A DNA stretch of 64,000 nucleotides from positions 310,001 through 374,000 of the forward strand of contig NZ_LN794158.1 of the NCBI RefSeq assembly GCF_000953015.1, written 5' to 3'. The notes beneath the pieces are model-generated. The model did not search any database. It had not been told where the DNA came from and saw only the letters and a list, made by a program, of their open reading frames with translations. The DNA is from Candidatus Methylopumilus turicensis. GTDB lineage: Bacteria > Pseudomonadota > Gammaproteobacteria > Burkholderiales > Methylophilaceae. Positions within the stretch are counted from its first letter, which is position 1. Each line of letters opens with the position of its first letter. Of the stretch, positions 16,503-25,607 are shown piece by piece. The position numbers were made by a program, and so were the translations under genes.

Positions 16503-16541
16503 GACGCATTCTTGGAATGTAGATGTTAAAAGGGGTTGTTG

Positions 16542-16991
16542 TTGAATATCATCGAAAAAAATTTGGATGGCACAGGCTTAAAAGTAGGGATTGTGCTGTC
16601 TCGTTTTAATAGTGAAGTGGGTGAAGGATTATTGAAGGCTTGCGAGGTTAAGTTATTAGCGCTAGGTGTTTTGGCGGATGATATTACGCTGGCCACAGTG
16701 CCTGGTGCGCTTGAGACGCCAGTCGTATTGCAAGAAATGGCTAACAGCGAAAAATTCGATGCTTTGATTGCTTTAGGCGCCATTATTCGAGGTGAGACTT
16801 ACCATTTCGAAGTCGTCTCTAACGAGTCTGCTCGTGGGGTTTCCGAAGTGCAATTGCAATACGGTGTGCCAGTTGCCAATGCGATCTTAACCACAGAAAA
16901 CGACGAGCAAGCGCTTGCGCGGATTGATGTTAAAGGTGCGGAAGCGGCGGAAGTTGCAATCGAAATGGTTAATTTACTTAGGGCAATATGA
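16542..16991 (+). CDS. ribH: 6,7-dimethyl-8-ribityllumazine synthase
   Basis: RibH makes the direct precursor of riboflavin. The roughly 150-residue protein has the family motifs [17 protein letters not shown] (substrate-contact Phe/Asn), [31 protein letters not shown] (catalytic histidine) and [17 protein letters not shown]. No ATG is in frame. Three TTG codons are tandem at 16536-16544, and AGGGG at 16531-16535 favours the last one, so I place the start at 16542. The stop overlaps the nusB start by 4 bp, a common ribH-nusB arrangement. Confidence 0.92.
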   Translation: MNIIEKNLDGTGLKVGIVLSRFNSEVGEGLLKACEVKLLALGVLADDITLATVPGALETPVVLQEMANSEKFDALIALGAIIRGETYHFEVVSNESARGVSEVQLQYGVPVANAILTTENDEQALARIDVKGAEAAEVAIEMVNLLRAI

Positions 16992-17452
16992 GCGACAATC
17001 CAACACAAAGTGCGATCAAATCAACTAAGCCAACGGGCAATCGCCGCAAATCTCGTGAGCTTGCACTAAAGGGCCTATATCAGCTGTTGTTGAGCCCAAA
17101 AGAGCTTCGTCTCATTGTGCGTGAAATGGCAGATGAGGCCGATTTCGCCCGAGCAGATGAAACTTACTTCAGAAGTCTGCTCGAAGGCGTTTACGATCAG
17201 ATCCCTGAACTCGATCATCGTATCGCTCAGTTCTTGGACCGCCCAATTAGCGAGCTTAGTCCAATTGAACATGCAATTTTATTGATCTCAGCCTATGAAT
17301 TAATTTTTGATGTGAGCATCCCATACCGCGTTGCAATTAATGAAGGTGTCGAATTAGCAAAGCTTTATGGTGGTACGGATGGTCATAAGTACGTGAACGG
17401 TGTGCTAGATAAACTCGCTGCGGCAGCAAGACCTTCGGAAGTCAGCCGCTAG
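16988..17452 (+). CDS. nusB: transcription antitermination factor NusB
   Basis: NusB binds boxA RNA with NusE (S10) in rRNA antitermination. The 154-residue all-helical protein has the basic N-terminal [16 protein letters not shown], the middle [23 protein letters not shown], and the C-terminal [33 protein letters not shown]. All of these are family hallmarks. It overlaps ribH by 4 bp and is followed by a strong terminator. Confidence 0.95.
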   Translation: MSDNPTQSAIKSTKPTGNRRKSRELALKGLYQLLLSPKELRLIVREMADEADFARADETYFRSLLEGVYDQIPELDHRIAQFLDRPISELSPIEHAILLISAYELIFDVSIPYRVAINEGVELAKLYGGTDGHKYVNGVLDKLAAAARPSEVSR

Positions 17453-17470
17453 TTTTTATCTGCGTAAACT

Positions 17471-17498
17471 AAAAAGCCAAGCAATGCTTGGCTTTTTT
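17471..17498. terminator. bidirectional terminator between nusB and lpxH
   Basis: AAAAAGCCAAGC-AATGCTTGGCTTTTTT forms a perfect hairpin (stem AAGCCAAGC/GCTTGGCTT) with A and T tracts on opposite sides. It serves the converging nusB and lpxH transcripts. Confidence 0.9.
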
Positions 17499-17513
17499 AA
17501 TGTCCGAATTTGA

Positions 17514-18266
17514 TTAAACATTGATTGTTTGGCTAGAGAAGCCATGATGATCTAATCGTAAGCACGAGCCTTGCTCATACCAATCACCAAGAACAATGCG
17601 TTTGCATTGATGGCCATCAATCTCGATGTCGTGAATGCCTGGTCTATGTGTATGCCCATGAATAAATAATTCGGGATAAGCGTGATGACGTAAAAGTGCG
17701 CGAACCGCGTCTTCATTTACATCCATAATGGTAAGTGATTTATGAGATTTTTCTTGTTCGCTTTGCAACCTAAGGGCTTCAATTTGCGCTTTTCTTGTGC
17801 TCAGTGGTTGCGATAAAAAGTCTTGTTGCCAGTCTGTTGAACGCACTTGTAATCTAAAAGCTTGGTAGCGAGTGTCATCCGTACACAAGGCATCACCATG
17901 ACTGATTAATATGCGTTTGCCATAGAGATTGACATCGCTTGGGTCGTTGAGTAGCTGGATCCCGGTTGCAGCCGAAAATTGTTCGCTGAGCAGAAAGTCG
18001 CGATTGCCATGTATCAAAGAGACCTGAGTGTTGTTGCTTGTCAGATTTTTTAAAGCCTCAATCATTGCCGCATGGTCGGGATGCGTTAGGTCATCATCGC
18101 CGGCCCAATATTCAAACAAATCACCCAGTATAAACAGCTGTTCAGCCTGGCTTGCCGTCTGTTGCAGAAAGTGGATAAATAGATGTGTGATAGCTGGTCG
18201 CGAGGCACACAAATGCAAATCGGAAATGAATAAGCTGTGGCTTACTGCATTTCCGATGTTGTTCAT
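17514..18266 (-). CDS. lpxH: UDP-2,3-diacylglucosamine diphosphatase
   Basis: LpxH makes lipid X in lipid A synthesis on the inner face of the inner membrane. The 250-residue calcineurin-like phosphoesterase has all metal motifs: SDLHLCASRP (Asp16, His18), LGDLFEYWAGDDD, HGNRDFLL, SHGDALCTDD and HGHTHRPG. The WAGDDD stretch and length are characteristic of LpxH. It follows ppiB by 30 nt on the same strand, and the pair ppiB-lpxH is frequent in betaproteobacteria. Confidence 0.93.
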   Translation of the reverse strand: MNNIGNAVSHSLFISDLHLCASRPAITHLFIHFLQQTASQAEQLFILGDLFEYWAGDDDLTHPDHAAMIEALKNLTSNNTQVSLIHGNRDFLLSEQFSAATGIQLLNDPSDVNLYGKRILISHGDALCTDDTRYQAFRLQVRSTDWQQDFLSQPLSTRKAQIEALRLQSEQEKSHKSLTIMDVNEDAVRALLRHHAYPELFIHGHTHRPGIHDIEIDGHQCKRIVLGDWYEQGSCLRLDHHGFSSQTINV

Positions 18267-18296
18267 TTGACTAGGCTAAAGAAACGTAACGTCTGA

Positions 18297-18788
18297 TTAG
18301 CAAACTTCAGCGCGTTCGATTACCACGCTTTCAGCAGGCACATCTTGATGGCCGCTTTTGCTGCCTGTTTTTACTTTGGCGATTTTATCGATCACTTCAG
18401 TGCCTGCAACGACTTTGCCAAATACGCAGTAGCCCCAGCCTTGTGCAGTTGGTGATGTGAAGTTCAAAAAGTCATTATCAGCAATGTTGATAAAGAATTG
18501 GCTGCTTGCAGAGTCAGGGGCAGGTGTTCTAGCCATGGCGATGGTATAAGATTTATTTTTTAGACCATTGTTAGCTTCGTTTTTAATGGTCGGGCTGGTA
18601 TTTTTTTGTGACATTTCTGGCGTGAAGCCACCGCCTTGAATCATAAAGCCATCAATCACGCGATGGAAAATTGTGCCGTTGTAGAAATCACTTTCCACGT
18701 AAGCCAGAAAGTTAGCGACCGTTATCGGCGCTTTTTCTGCATCCAGTTCAAGTGTAATTTCGCCGAAATTTGTGTGTAATTTAACCAT
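18297..18788 (-). CDS. ppiB: cytoplasmic cyclophilin-type peptidyl-prolyl isomerase
   Basis: The 163-residue protein is a single cyclophilin domain with no signal peptide. The active-site blocks are present: [15 protein letters not shown] (catalytic arginine), [18 protein letters not shown] and GYCVFGKV. It catalyses proline cis-trans isomerisation during protein folding. GGAAAAT lies just upstream of its ATG. It lies between the L,D-transpeptidase gene (44 nt gap) and lpxH. Confidence 0.94.
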   Translation of the reverse strand: MVKLHTNFGEITLELDAEKAPITVANFLAYVESDFYNGTIFHRVIDGFMIQGGGFTPEMSQKNTSPTIKNEANNGLKNKSYTIAMARTPAPDSASSQFFINIADNDFLNFTSPTAQGWGYCVFGKVVAGTEVIDKIAKVKTGSKSGHQDVPAESVVIERAEVC

Positions 18789-18832
18789 GATATTTTCCTT
18801 TTAAAATTAAAGTGTGTTTTTAAAAAGAGTGC

Positions 18833-20074
18833 TTATGCAGCGCCCTCGTAAATAATTTTCCATTGTTGGTTTTCTTGAATCCAATATTGTCTTTTTCGCA
18901 TTTTGCTATCCAGCAAGCTACTTCGAAAGTTTTGGTCGAATGTCACCACGGCCATCGGCAGAGCACTATTGGGGTAGCGTAATAAACTAAGGTTTGAAAT
19001 GGTAATATCCACATTTGGCTTGCTTGCTTGAATGCGTCGTTTTTCTTCTGACCAATGATGAAGGTCCAAGCTCCCGTTTGAAAATTCAGTTGCATAGTGA
19101 CTTAAATACTCTTCAGTGTCTTGTGAAGCCCAGTCTTTGCGCCAAGCCTCAATAGTGTCTAGAAGGGCTTGTTTGTCTTTTGAGGTTTGATTTGGTTTAA
19201 GCCATTCAAGCCCTTTGCTTACAACGACAGGAATATTGCCTTGTTGCAAAATGGGCGCCAATTTACTTAAGTCTTGATTAGAGAGTACCACACAACCATC
19301 ACTTGATTGAGGCGCGCGGCTGTAGGTGTCGTGGGGTGTTCCATGTAACCAAATACCACTTCCCGTTTTTCCTTCTCGCCTGTCCCATTCATTGGGGTAA
19401 CTTAATGGGTATGCAGCATCACCATAAGTGTCCGCTAGTTTTTGAGTTAGCTTGGGGGAGGTGAAGTAAACACCTAATGGTGTTTTCTTGTCGCCGGCAT
19501 ATTTTTTTTCGCTACCGTTTTTACCGATCGTCACATAAAAGTCTGCAGTGTATTGTGCCTTGCCATTTTCGTTGCGATAAACAAACAAGCGTGACTTATC
19601 TGCATCCACGACAAAAATATAAGATTGCGAACCATCAAGTTGCCAAATGGGTTCAGGAATTAATTGATCGGATGATTTATCTAAATAACGCTCAATTCTT
19701 TTACGCGCTTCATCGCGATAACCAGCGACATCTTCTGAGCTGGGATGCGGGCTGCCGAATGCTTCAAACTGTTGTGCCCGTGCCATTAACAAATCGCCTT
19801 TGACAAGGTGGGCTAGCTTAAAATTAGGCGTGGCTGAAATGACCTGATCTAATGTCTTTAGGGCGGATTCTATATCTCCTGATGAAATTTCCATCAGACT
19901 TTGAACAATTAAATCTTCTGTCTTAGTGGATGCAGAGAGACTATCTTTAGTCAATAAACTAAGCTCGGGGCGGTTTAATGCGGTCGCACTCCATGGACAA
20001 ACTGTTACGATCACTAAAGTAATGAAAGTATAGAGTTTAAATTTCAATCTAGGGTAATGAGGAAAGAGATTCAC
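18833..20074 (-). CDS. L,D-transpeptidase (YkuD) with C-terminal NTF2/SnoaL-like domain
   Basis: The 413-residue exported protein has a signal peptide or anchor (about 13-33) and a helical region (about 50-130). The YkuD catalytic domain (about 150-290) has His244 in IWLHGTP and the nucleophile Cys261 in SSDGCVVLS. The C-terminal domain (about 300-413) resembles NTF2/SnoaL-type folds. YkuD enzymes form 3-3 peptidoglycan cross-links or attach proteins to the wall. The C-terminal domain is clearly related to that of the upstream TPR protein, 18 nt away on the same strand, so the two probably act together in the periplasm. Confidence 0.85.
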   Translation of the reverse strand: MNLFPHYPRLKFKLYTFITLVIVTVCPWSATALNRPELSLLTKDSLSASTKTEDLIVQSLMEISSGDIESALKTLDQVISATPNFKLAHLVKGDLLMARAQQFEAFGSPHPSSEDVAGYRDEARKRIERYLDKSSDQLIPEPIWQLDGSQSYIFVVDADKSRLFVYRNENGKAQYTADFYVTIGKNGSEKKYAGDKKTPLGVYFTSPKLTQKLADTYGDAAYPLSYPNEWDRREGKTGSGIWLHGTPHDTYSRAPQSSDGCVVLSNQDLSKLAPILQQGNIPVVVSKGLEWLKPNQTSKDKQALLDTIEAWRKDWASQDTEEYLSHYATEFSNGSLDLHHWSEEKRRIQASKPNVDITISNLSLLRYPNSALPMAVVTFDQNFRSSLLDSKMRKRQYWIQENQQWKIIYEGAA

Positions 20075-20092
20075 GATGCAATAAGCTCAGTA

Positions 20093-21115
20093 TTAGTGGT
20101 TGGCTTTTTCTTGCACGATGAGCCATTTTCCATTGGTGAAAACAAAGACCAATACCTTGGAGGTTTTTTGCGACAGATTGCCAGAGTGGTAGCTTTGTTT
20201 GAAGCTGGCAGTAGCATGAGAGCTATCGTCTAGGTGAACATTGATATTAGAAACTGACACTTCGATTTTCCCTGGTTTGTTGATGCGTTCGCGACGCATC
20301 GCCTCCCAAGCCTTGCGACTCAGTCCGTCAGGCGTTTTAAATCCATCAGCATAAGCATCTAAGTAAGCGTTAATATCTTTATTTGACCATGCGCTGGCCC
20401 ATTTATTTACCGCGGTTACAACACTTTGGGTGTCAGCGCGCCCTACGTCATTGCTACTTTCAAGCTTTGTATTTGTTTTTCCAGGCTCAGTAGATTTAAT
20501 TGAATCAGCAACTTTATTTCCATAGGCGGAATCTGGCGTGGCTGGCAAGGTTGTTGTATTGATGTGTGCCGGTTTTGCACTGATTGCCGAAGCTGTTTTT
20601 CCGCTTGCGCTGAGCAAATCTTTAATCAGTAGTAGTTTGTTTTGAGCCCGAGCGTTAGCTGTGTCCAATTGAAGCGCTTTTCCATAAGCCTCTGAGGCCA
20701 TTTTTGAGTAAATATCCCCAAGATTCTCGTGGGCGGTGGCATAGCTTGGGTGCGTTTTGATTGCACTTTCCAGCGCCTGTTTTGCTTTGTCAAACTGGCC
20801 TTGATCGGCATAAAGGACTGCCAAATTGTTGTATGGCTCTGGCAGGGCTGGGAATCGTTGAGTAATGTCTGTAAAGGCTTTGATGGCCTCATCTTTTTTA
20901 CCCTGCTCCGCTAGCATTACGCCACGCATGAACAGTGCTTGAACGTCATTTGGGTTAGCACTGATGTGGTTGTTCACGCGCTCCATTGCGGCAGATGGTT
21001 GGCCTTGGCTAGCTTGTTGAGCGATATCTTTTAGGTCGTCGGCGTTAACGAAGCTTGAGAAGCTCAGAATCAGGACAAGTAGTAAACGAATAGAGAGGGT
21101 GCGCGACATAACCAT
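20093..21115 (-). CDS. exported TPR protein with C-terminal NTF2/SnoaL-like domain
   Basis: From the ATG at 21115 the protein has about 340 residues. It has a signal peptide (RLLLVLILSFSSFVNA), three to four TPR repeats (PNDVQALFMRGVMLAEQGKKDEA and similar), a low-complexity linker rich in Ala, Thr and Ser, and a C-terminal domain of about 110 residues. That domain matches the tail of the neighbouring L,D-transpeptidase: WxxxWxxxDxxxYLxxYxxxF, W......RR.R....P, VSN/ISN, FKQSYxS/FDQNFRS, and a final GKW/QQWKI. A longer ORF to 21262 adds about 49 residues without signal character and is unlikely. It lies first in the run TPR-ldt-ppiB-lpxH. Confidence 0.75.
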   Translation of the reverse strand: MVMSRTLSIRLLLVLILSFSSFVNADDLKDIAQQASQGQPSAAMERVNNHISANPNDVQALFMRGVMLAEQGKKDEAIKAFTDITQRFPALPEPYNNLAVLYADQGQFDKAKQALESAIKTHPSYATAHENLGDIYSKMASEAYGKALQLDTANARAQNKLLLIKDLLSASGKTASAISAKPAHINTTTLPATPDSAYGNKVADSIKSTEPGKTNTKLESSNDVGRADTQSVVTAVNKWASAWSNKDINAYLDAYADGFKTPDGLSRKAWEAMRRERINKPGKIEVSVSNINVHLDDSSHATASFKQSYHSGNLSQKTSKVLVFVFTNGKWLIVQEKANH

Positions 21116-21281
21116 TGTGATATACTTTTTCGCAGTTTGATGAGGTGCTGATTCTATCAAAAACCCCGTCTTTGCTCCACTAGCGCAACACAATAAACCA
21201 TATTTATTTAGTGATTTAAGTGATCTCACCACAGGGTGTATTATGCGAGTCATCAAAAGCACTCAGTTTTAATCAAATCAA

Positions 21282-22646
21282 ATGCTCAAAATTTACAATA
21301 CACTTGCACGAGAAAAACAAACCTTTGTCCCAAGAGTGCCCGGAAAAGTCGGAATGTACGTCTGCGGCATGACTGTGTACGACTTCTGTCATCTTGGGCA
21401 TGCGCGTGTGATGGTCGTGTTTGATATGGTTAATCGCTGGTTAAAAGCCTCAGGCCTTGAGGTGAATTACGTTCGGAATATTACGGACATTGACGACAAG
21501 ATTATCAAACGTGCCAATGAAAATGGTGAAGAGATTGGTGACTTAACTCAGCGCTTTATTGACGCCATGAATGAGGACTCAGCGATGCTGGGTGTGTTGC
21601 CCCCTAACGTTGAACCGCGAGCAACAACCCATGTAGATGAAATGGTTAGGATGATTGCTAGCCTTATTGACAAGGGGCACGCTTATCAAGCAGATAATGG
21701 AGATGTATTTTACTCAGTCAATAGCTTTGCCAATTATGGCCAGCTTTCTGGTAAATCCTTAGAGGACTTGCGCGCTGGTGAGCGTGTGGACGTCGATACC
21801 TTTAAACGCGACCCGATGGACTTTGTTCTTTGGAAATCTGTGAAGCCTAACGAACCTAGTTGGGACTCTCCTTGGGGAAAGGGGCGTCCAGGTTGGCATA
21901 TCGAATGTTCAGTCATGGGCGCATGCCACTTAGGCAAACACTTCGATATTCATGGCGGTGGTCAAGATCTTCAATTTCCACATCACGAAAATGAAATTGC
22001 GCAATCCGAAGCCGCCAATGATTGTACTTTTGTGAATTATTGGATGCATAACGGTTTTGTCCGCGTCGACGATGAGAAGATGTCTAAGTCCTTAGGTAAC
22101 TTTTTTACGATTCGTGATGTCCTGAAAAAATATGATGCTGAAGTCGTTCGTTTCTTTATTTTGCGGGCACAATACCGTAGCCCACTCAATTACTCTGATA
22201 AGCACCTGGATGACGCAAAGCAAGCCTTGACCAGACTTTACACAGCGCTACGCAATTATGATGTCATTGCTCATGTTGATACGACTCTGCCATCCTTTCA
22301 AGCATTTCAAAACGCCATGGATGATGATTTCAATACTCCAGAAGCGATGGCGGTGCTGTTTGATTTGGCTAATCAATTAAACAAGACGAATGATGTGGCA
22401 TTGGCTTCACAGCTGAAGGGTCTTGCTGGTGTGCTTGGTTTGCTTGAGCGTAATCCTGAAGAATTTATGCAGGCTGAATCTAAAGGCGGCTTACAACCCG
22501 ATACTATCGAGGGGCTGATTAAAGCCCGCGCAGAGGCTAAAAAGGATAAAAACTTTCCGGAGGCAGATCGCATTCGTCAAACGTTGTTAGCGCAAGGGAT
22601 TGTTTTAGAGGATACTCCACAGGGTACGACTTGGCGAAATAGCTAA
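21282..22646 (+). CDS. cysS: cysteinyl-tRNA synthetase
   Basis: The 454-residue class I synthetase has the HIGH-type motif HLGH (37-40) after the zinc cysteine in CGMTVYD. Other zinc-site residues are WHIECS and HHENE. It carries [14 protein letters not shown] and the KMSKS loop (about 266-270, KMSKSLGNF). The length is usual. It is divergent from the TPR gene. The downstream small membrane-protein gene starts 40 nt after its stop but has its own promoter. Confidence 0.97.
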   Translation: MLKIYNTLAREKQTFVPRVPGKVGMYVCGMTVYDFCHLGHARVMVVFDMVNRWLKASGLEVNYVRNITDIDDKIIKRANENGEEIGDLTQRFIDAMNEDSAMLGVLPPNVEPRATTHVDEMVRMIASLIDKGHAYQADNGDVFYSVNSFANYGQLSGKSLEDLRAGERVDVDTFKRDPMDFVLWKSVKPNEPSWDSPWGKGRPGWHIECSVMGACHLGKHFDIHGGGQDLQFPHHENEIAQSEAANDCTFVNYWMHNGFVRVDDEKMSKSLGNFFTIRDVLKKYDAEVVRFFILRAQYRSPLNYSDKHLDDAKQALTRLYTALRNYDVIAHVDTTLPSFQAFQNAMDDDFNTPEAMAVLFDLANQLNKTNDVALASQLKGLAGVLGLLERNPEEFMQAESKGGLQPDTIEGLIKARAEAKKDKNFPEADRIRQTLLAQGIVLEDTPQGTTWRNS

Positions 22647-22649
22647 TAT

Positions 22650-22679
22650 TTGGAACTAATTCGGGCAATTGATTACAAT
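22650..22679 (+). promoter_or_regulatory. promoter placed for a leaderless transcript
   Basis: TTGGAA (22650-22655) and TACAAT (22674-22679) are 18 bp apart. The -10 ends exactly 6 nt before ATG 22686, so transcription should start at or next to the A of the start codon. No Shine-Dalgarno sequence is present. Confidence 0.5.
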
Positions 22680-22685
22680 ACAACC

Positions 22686-22973
22686 ATGACACTGAAATAT
22701 TTCACTACGCTGATTATTGGATTAATGTTTTGCTTTTGTTTGCTTGGTAAACAAGTGAATCACTCTTCGCCTGAATTTATGGATGGTTTTTCGATACAAG
22801 ATGTTGTGCCTGAGTCGTCCAATCACGATGATTCATCAGATATTAATGATGATGGTATTTTGACTTTACTCATCCCGTTTATCTCCTTATTGTTGGCTAT
22901 CTTGCCAACTTCTATCGTTCGACTCTATTCTCAGCCTCCACTTATTGCCCCCAAACGGCCACCATCGTTCTAA
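22686..22973 (+). CDS. small membrane protein preceding the metal-efflux operon
   Basis: The 95-residue product starting MTLKYFTT has an N-terminal hydrophobic segment (about 5-21), a serine/aspartate/histidine-rich middle (ESSNHDDSSDINDD, about 45-58), a second membrane segment (about 61-80) and a basic, proline-rich tail (PPLIAPKRPP). I do not recognise a family. The His/Asp-rich loop between two membrane segments and the position just before a heavy-metal RND operon suggest a metal-related accessory comparable to CzcI-type leader genes. This is inference from context. The ORF can be extended to a TTG at 22650 with no support. Confidence 0.55.
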   Translation: MTLKYFTTLIIGLMFCFCLLGKQVNHSSPEFMDGFSIQDVVPESSNHDDSSDINDDGILTLLIPFISLLLAILPTSIVRLYSQPPLIAPKRPPSF

Positions 22974-23040
22974 TTGATCTGGTGCACCAGTTCTGCGTAT
23001 TCTTCACTTTTATCATAATTAATTTAAGATGTTTGAAGAT

Positions 23041-23066
23041 GCGCAAGAACAAACCAGTGCGCTTTT
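23041..23066 (+). terminator. possible hairpin terminator/attenuator before the RND operon
   Basis: GCGCA (23041-23045) and TGCGC (23058-23062) form a short GC-rich stem followed by TTTT, 71 nt before the TolC-family gene. It may end the small-gene transcript or attenuate the pump operon. The rest of the 163-nt gap shows nothing I can name. Confidence 0.3.
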
Positions 23067-23136
23067 GTCTTTACCAACGCAGAGCGATGGATAAAAACTT
23101 TAAGCATGTTTTTTGTTTATGGAATAAAAAAATCAA

Positions 23137-24408
23137 ATGAATGTAGAAAAAAATATCAAACCCTCATGTTTGACGAAGCGTGCAATCTTTCTTTGCTTCT
23201 CAATACTGCTTTCTCAGCCCCTATTTTCCTCGGCTGCCCCCGTTTATTCACTTCAGCAAGTGATCGACATTGCTTTGGTTGAAAACCCAAGCGTTCGCGT
23301 GGTGAAAGCGCAACAAGATGCCGCTGTTGCAACGGTCACGACTGCCAAATCCTTTGCCAATCCTGAAGTTGAAATGACAGCGGGTCCTAGTCGTTATAGA
23401 ACGGGTCCAGGCGATAATAAAAGCAACTGGATTGTTGGCTTATCTCAGCCGCTGGAGTTTTCAGATGTTAGAGCAGCGAGACGAGAGATTGCCGAATCCA
23501 ATGTGGCATTTTATGGCGTCAGTGCTGAAATCAATCAGATCGAATTGCGTGCCAGGGTCAAAAAAGCTTTTTATGATGTTTTACAAAGACAGGCGGCATT
23601 ACGTTTAATCGAAGATGATCGTAATTTGTTACAACAAATTCGTGAGCGCGTGAAATTGCGTGTGGATGTTGGGGAGTCTCCACGCTATGAATTAATTAAG
23701 GCGGATACGGAAACGCTTGCTGCAGAGCGAGATTATCAGGCGGCAATTGTTCGCGTTGTAGAGTCAAAAGCATTTTTACAAGGGCTGGTTGGCGCTTCAA
23801 TGCCAGCTAACTTTGACGTGACAGGTGAGCTCCCAATGCGCCAATCACTTCCCGGTATTAGTGCGTTGAAAGATCAAATTTCCCAAAGCCCACAACTGAA
23901 ACAAGTGCGAGCTGCTTCTCAGACAGCGGATGCAAAGTTAAGGCTTGAGCAAAATCTACGCAATCCCGGGTTAACGCTTAAGGCGGGTATTGAGCAAGAT
24001 CCTGATTTAACAAGCTACCGTTTGGGTTTGGCGCTGCCATTGCCGCTATGGAATCAACGCCAAGGTCAGATTGCTGAGGCAGCTGCTAATGTGAGTCAAG
24101 TTCAGGCGGTTTTCAGTGACCGCGAGCTCGCATTAACACGGGATTTAGATGCTTCATATCAGCGCTACATCATTGCACAAAATCAAGTGACTTCTTTTGA
24201 GAGCGGTTTATTAGCGCAGTCAGAGTCAGTGCTCAAGGTCGCTGAGGCGGCTTATCGTTATGGTGAGCGTGGAATTTTGGAGTACCTGGATGCCCAGCGC
24301 GTCTATCGCATCGTAAAAAAAGATTATTTGGCTGCAAAGTTTGACTACGTTAGCGCAATGCTTGAGATAGAGCGCTTATTGGGTTTTGAAATACTACAAA
24401 CAAATTAA
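23137..24408 (+). CDS. outer-membrane efflux channel, TolC/CzcC family
   Basis: The 423-residue protein has a signal peptide (cleavage near SSAAP, about residue 32) and two outer membrane efflux protein repeats rich in coiled coil. It has YSLQQVIDIALVENPSVRV at the start of the mature part and GERGILEYLDAQRVYR near the C-terminus, typical of CzcC/CusC-like factors. It forms the outer-membrane exit duct of the tripartite pump encoded with the two following genes (gap 20 nt). Substrate choice lies with the RND subunit, so I give no letter symbol. Confidence 0.88.
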   Translation: MNVEKNIKPSCLTKRAIFLCFSILLSQPLFSSAAPVYSLQQVIDIALVENPSVRVVKAQQDAAVATVTTAKSFANPEVEMTAGPSRYRTGPGDNKSNWIVGLSQPLEFSDVRAARREIAESNVAFYGVSAEINQIELRARVKKAFYDVLQRQAALRLIEDDRNLLQQIRERVKLRVDVGESPRYELIKADTETLAAERDYQAAIVRVVESKAFLQGLVGASMPANFDVTGELPMRQSLPGISALKDQISQSPQLKQVRAASQTADAKLRLEQNLRNPGLTLKAGIEQDPDLTSYRLGLALPLPLWNQRQGQIAEAAANVSQVQAVFSDRELALTRDLDASYQRYIIAQNQVTSFESGLLAQSESVLKVAEAAYRYGERGILEYLDAQRVYRIVKKDYLAAKFDYVSAMLEIERLLGFEILQTN

Positions 24409-24428
24409 AAAAATTAGGAATAATCGAG

Positions 24429-25604
24429 ATGACAACAATTTTTAATGGCAACAAAACTCGGGCATCCGTGCTGAGAGATGTTCTAGTGTTGAGTTTGATG
24501 CTTGCATTGACGGCTTGTAAAGGCAGTGATGACACACAGCAATCAAAAAAACCAGAGATCGATCCGTATTTGGTTGAGTTAAGTGCGGACTTGCAAAAGA
24601 AGGTAACCTTAATGAAGGTTGGCCAGGCAGACATTCGCGAAGTGTTGCGAATCCCAGGTAGCATTCAAGTGGATGAACAACGTATGGCTAAAATAGGTGC
24701 GCCAGTCACTGGTCGTATCACTGATATCGATGCTGTGTTGGGTCAACATGTCACACAAGGACAGGCCTTAGCCACGCTCAATAGTACTGAGTTAGCTCAA
24801 AATCAATTGGTTTACATTAAAGCATTGCAACAAATTGATCTGCAAAGTAAAGCGGTGGAGCGCGCACGCATTTTGTTAGAGGCCGATGTTATTAGTAAGG
24901 CAGAAGTTCAACGAAGAGAGTCTGAACTTAGTGCCGCAAAGGCTGATTTGAACGCCGCTGCGGATCAGTTACAAGTCTTAGGGATGACATCGCAAGGCAT
25001 TGCTAAGCTTTCAAAAAACTCACAGATGCATTCATTTAGCACAGTGACAGCAAGAATTTCAGGCACTGTCATTTCCAGAAAGATTAACCTGGGGCAGGTT
25101 GTTCAGCCTGCGGATGAGCTTTTTATTGTTGCCGATTTGTCAAAGGTTTACGCAGTTGCGGAAGTGCCAGAGCGTCAGATTGACTTGATTGAAAAAGGCC
25201 AGGAAGTCGATATTTTAATTCCATCAATCAATGAAAAGCCAATTAAAGGCAAATTGGTGTATGTCTCCGATATCGTCAATCCAGAAACCAGAACTGTCAT
25301 GGTCCGGAGTGAGCTCAGTAATGTGAATCGTGAGATCAAACCAGATATGTTGGTTTCCATGTTGGTGCAATCAAAGCCAATTGCAAAACTTTCTGTGCCG
25401 GTTAGGTCAATTGTTCGTCAGAACGATAAGAATTATGTTTTCGTTCAAATCTCAGCGAATAAATATCGCTTGAGAGAGGTGGATGTTGGTGATGAATTTA
25501 ATGCGATGCGGCCAATCATTGGTGGCGTTGAAGAGGGTGAAACGATCGTGACTGACGGTGCGTTCCATTTAAATAACGAACGCAAACGTAAAGAATTGGA
25601 GTAA
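24429..25604 (+). CDS. RND efflux periplasmic adaptor (membrane-fusion) lipoprotein
   Basis: The 391-residue protein has a lipoprotein signal with lipobox LTAC (Cys30). The adaptor domains then follow: barrel-sandwich hybrid (GAPVTGRITDIDAVLGQHVTQGQ), a helical hairpin (about 125-190), beta-barrel (EVPERQIDLIEKGQEVDI) and the membrane-proximal domain (VPVRSIVRQNDKNYVFV). It belongs to the CzcB/CusB group of heavy-metal adaptors. I see no His-rich N-terminal metal-binding extension. Its stop is 3 nt before the RND gene start. Confidence 0.9.
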   Translation: MTTIFNGNKTRASVLRDVLVLSLMLALTACKGSDDTQQSKKPEIDPYLVELSADLQKKVTLMKVGQADIREVLRIPGSIQVDEQRMAKIGAPVTGRITDIDAVLGQHVTQGQALATLNSTELAQNQLVYIKALQQIDLQSKAVERARILLEADVISKAEVQRRESELSAAKADLNAAADQLQVLGMTSQGIAKLSKNSQMHSFSTVTARISGTVISRKINLGQVVQPADELFIVADLSKVYAVAEVPERQIDLIEKGQEVDILIPSINEKPIKGKLVYVSDIVNPETRTVMVRSELSNVNREIKPDMLVSMLVQSKPIAKLSVPVRSIVRQNDKNYVFVQISANKYRLREVDVGDEFNAMRPIIGGVEEGETIVTDGAFHLNNERKRKELE

Positions 25605-25607
25605 GCC

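Noticed and set aside
16443-16541. FMN riboswitch upstream of ribH
   Set aside because: The promoter lies only 40 nt before the gene, leaving no room for the conserved FMN aptamer, and its motifs are not seen.
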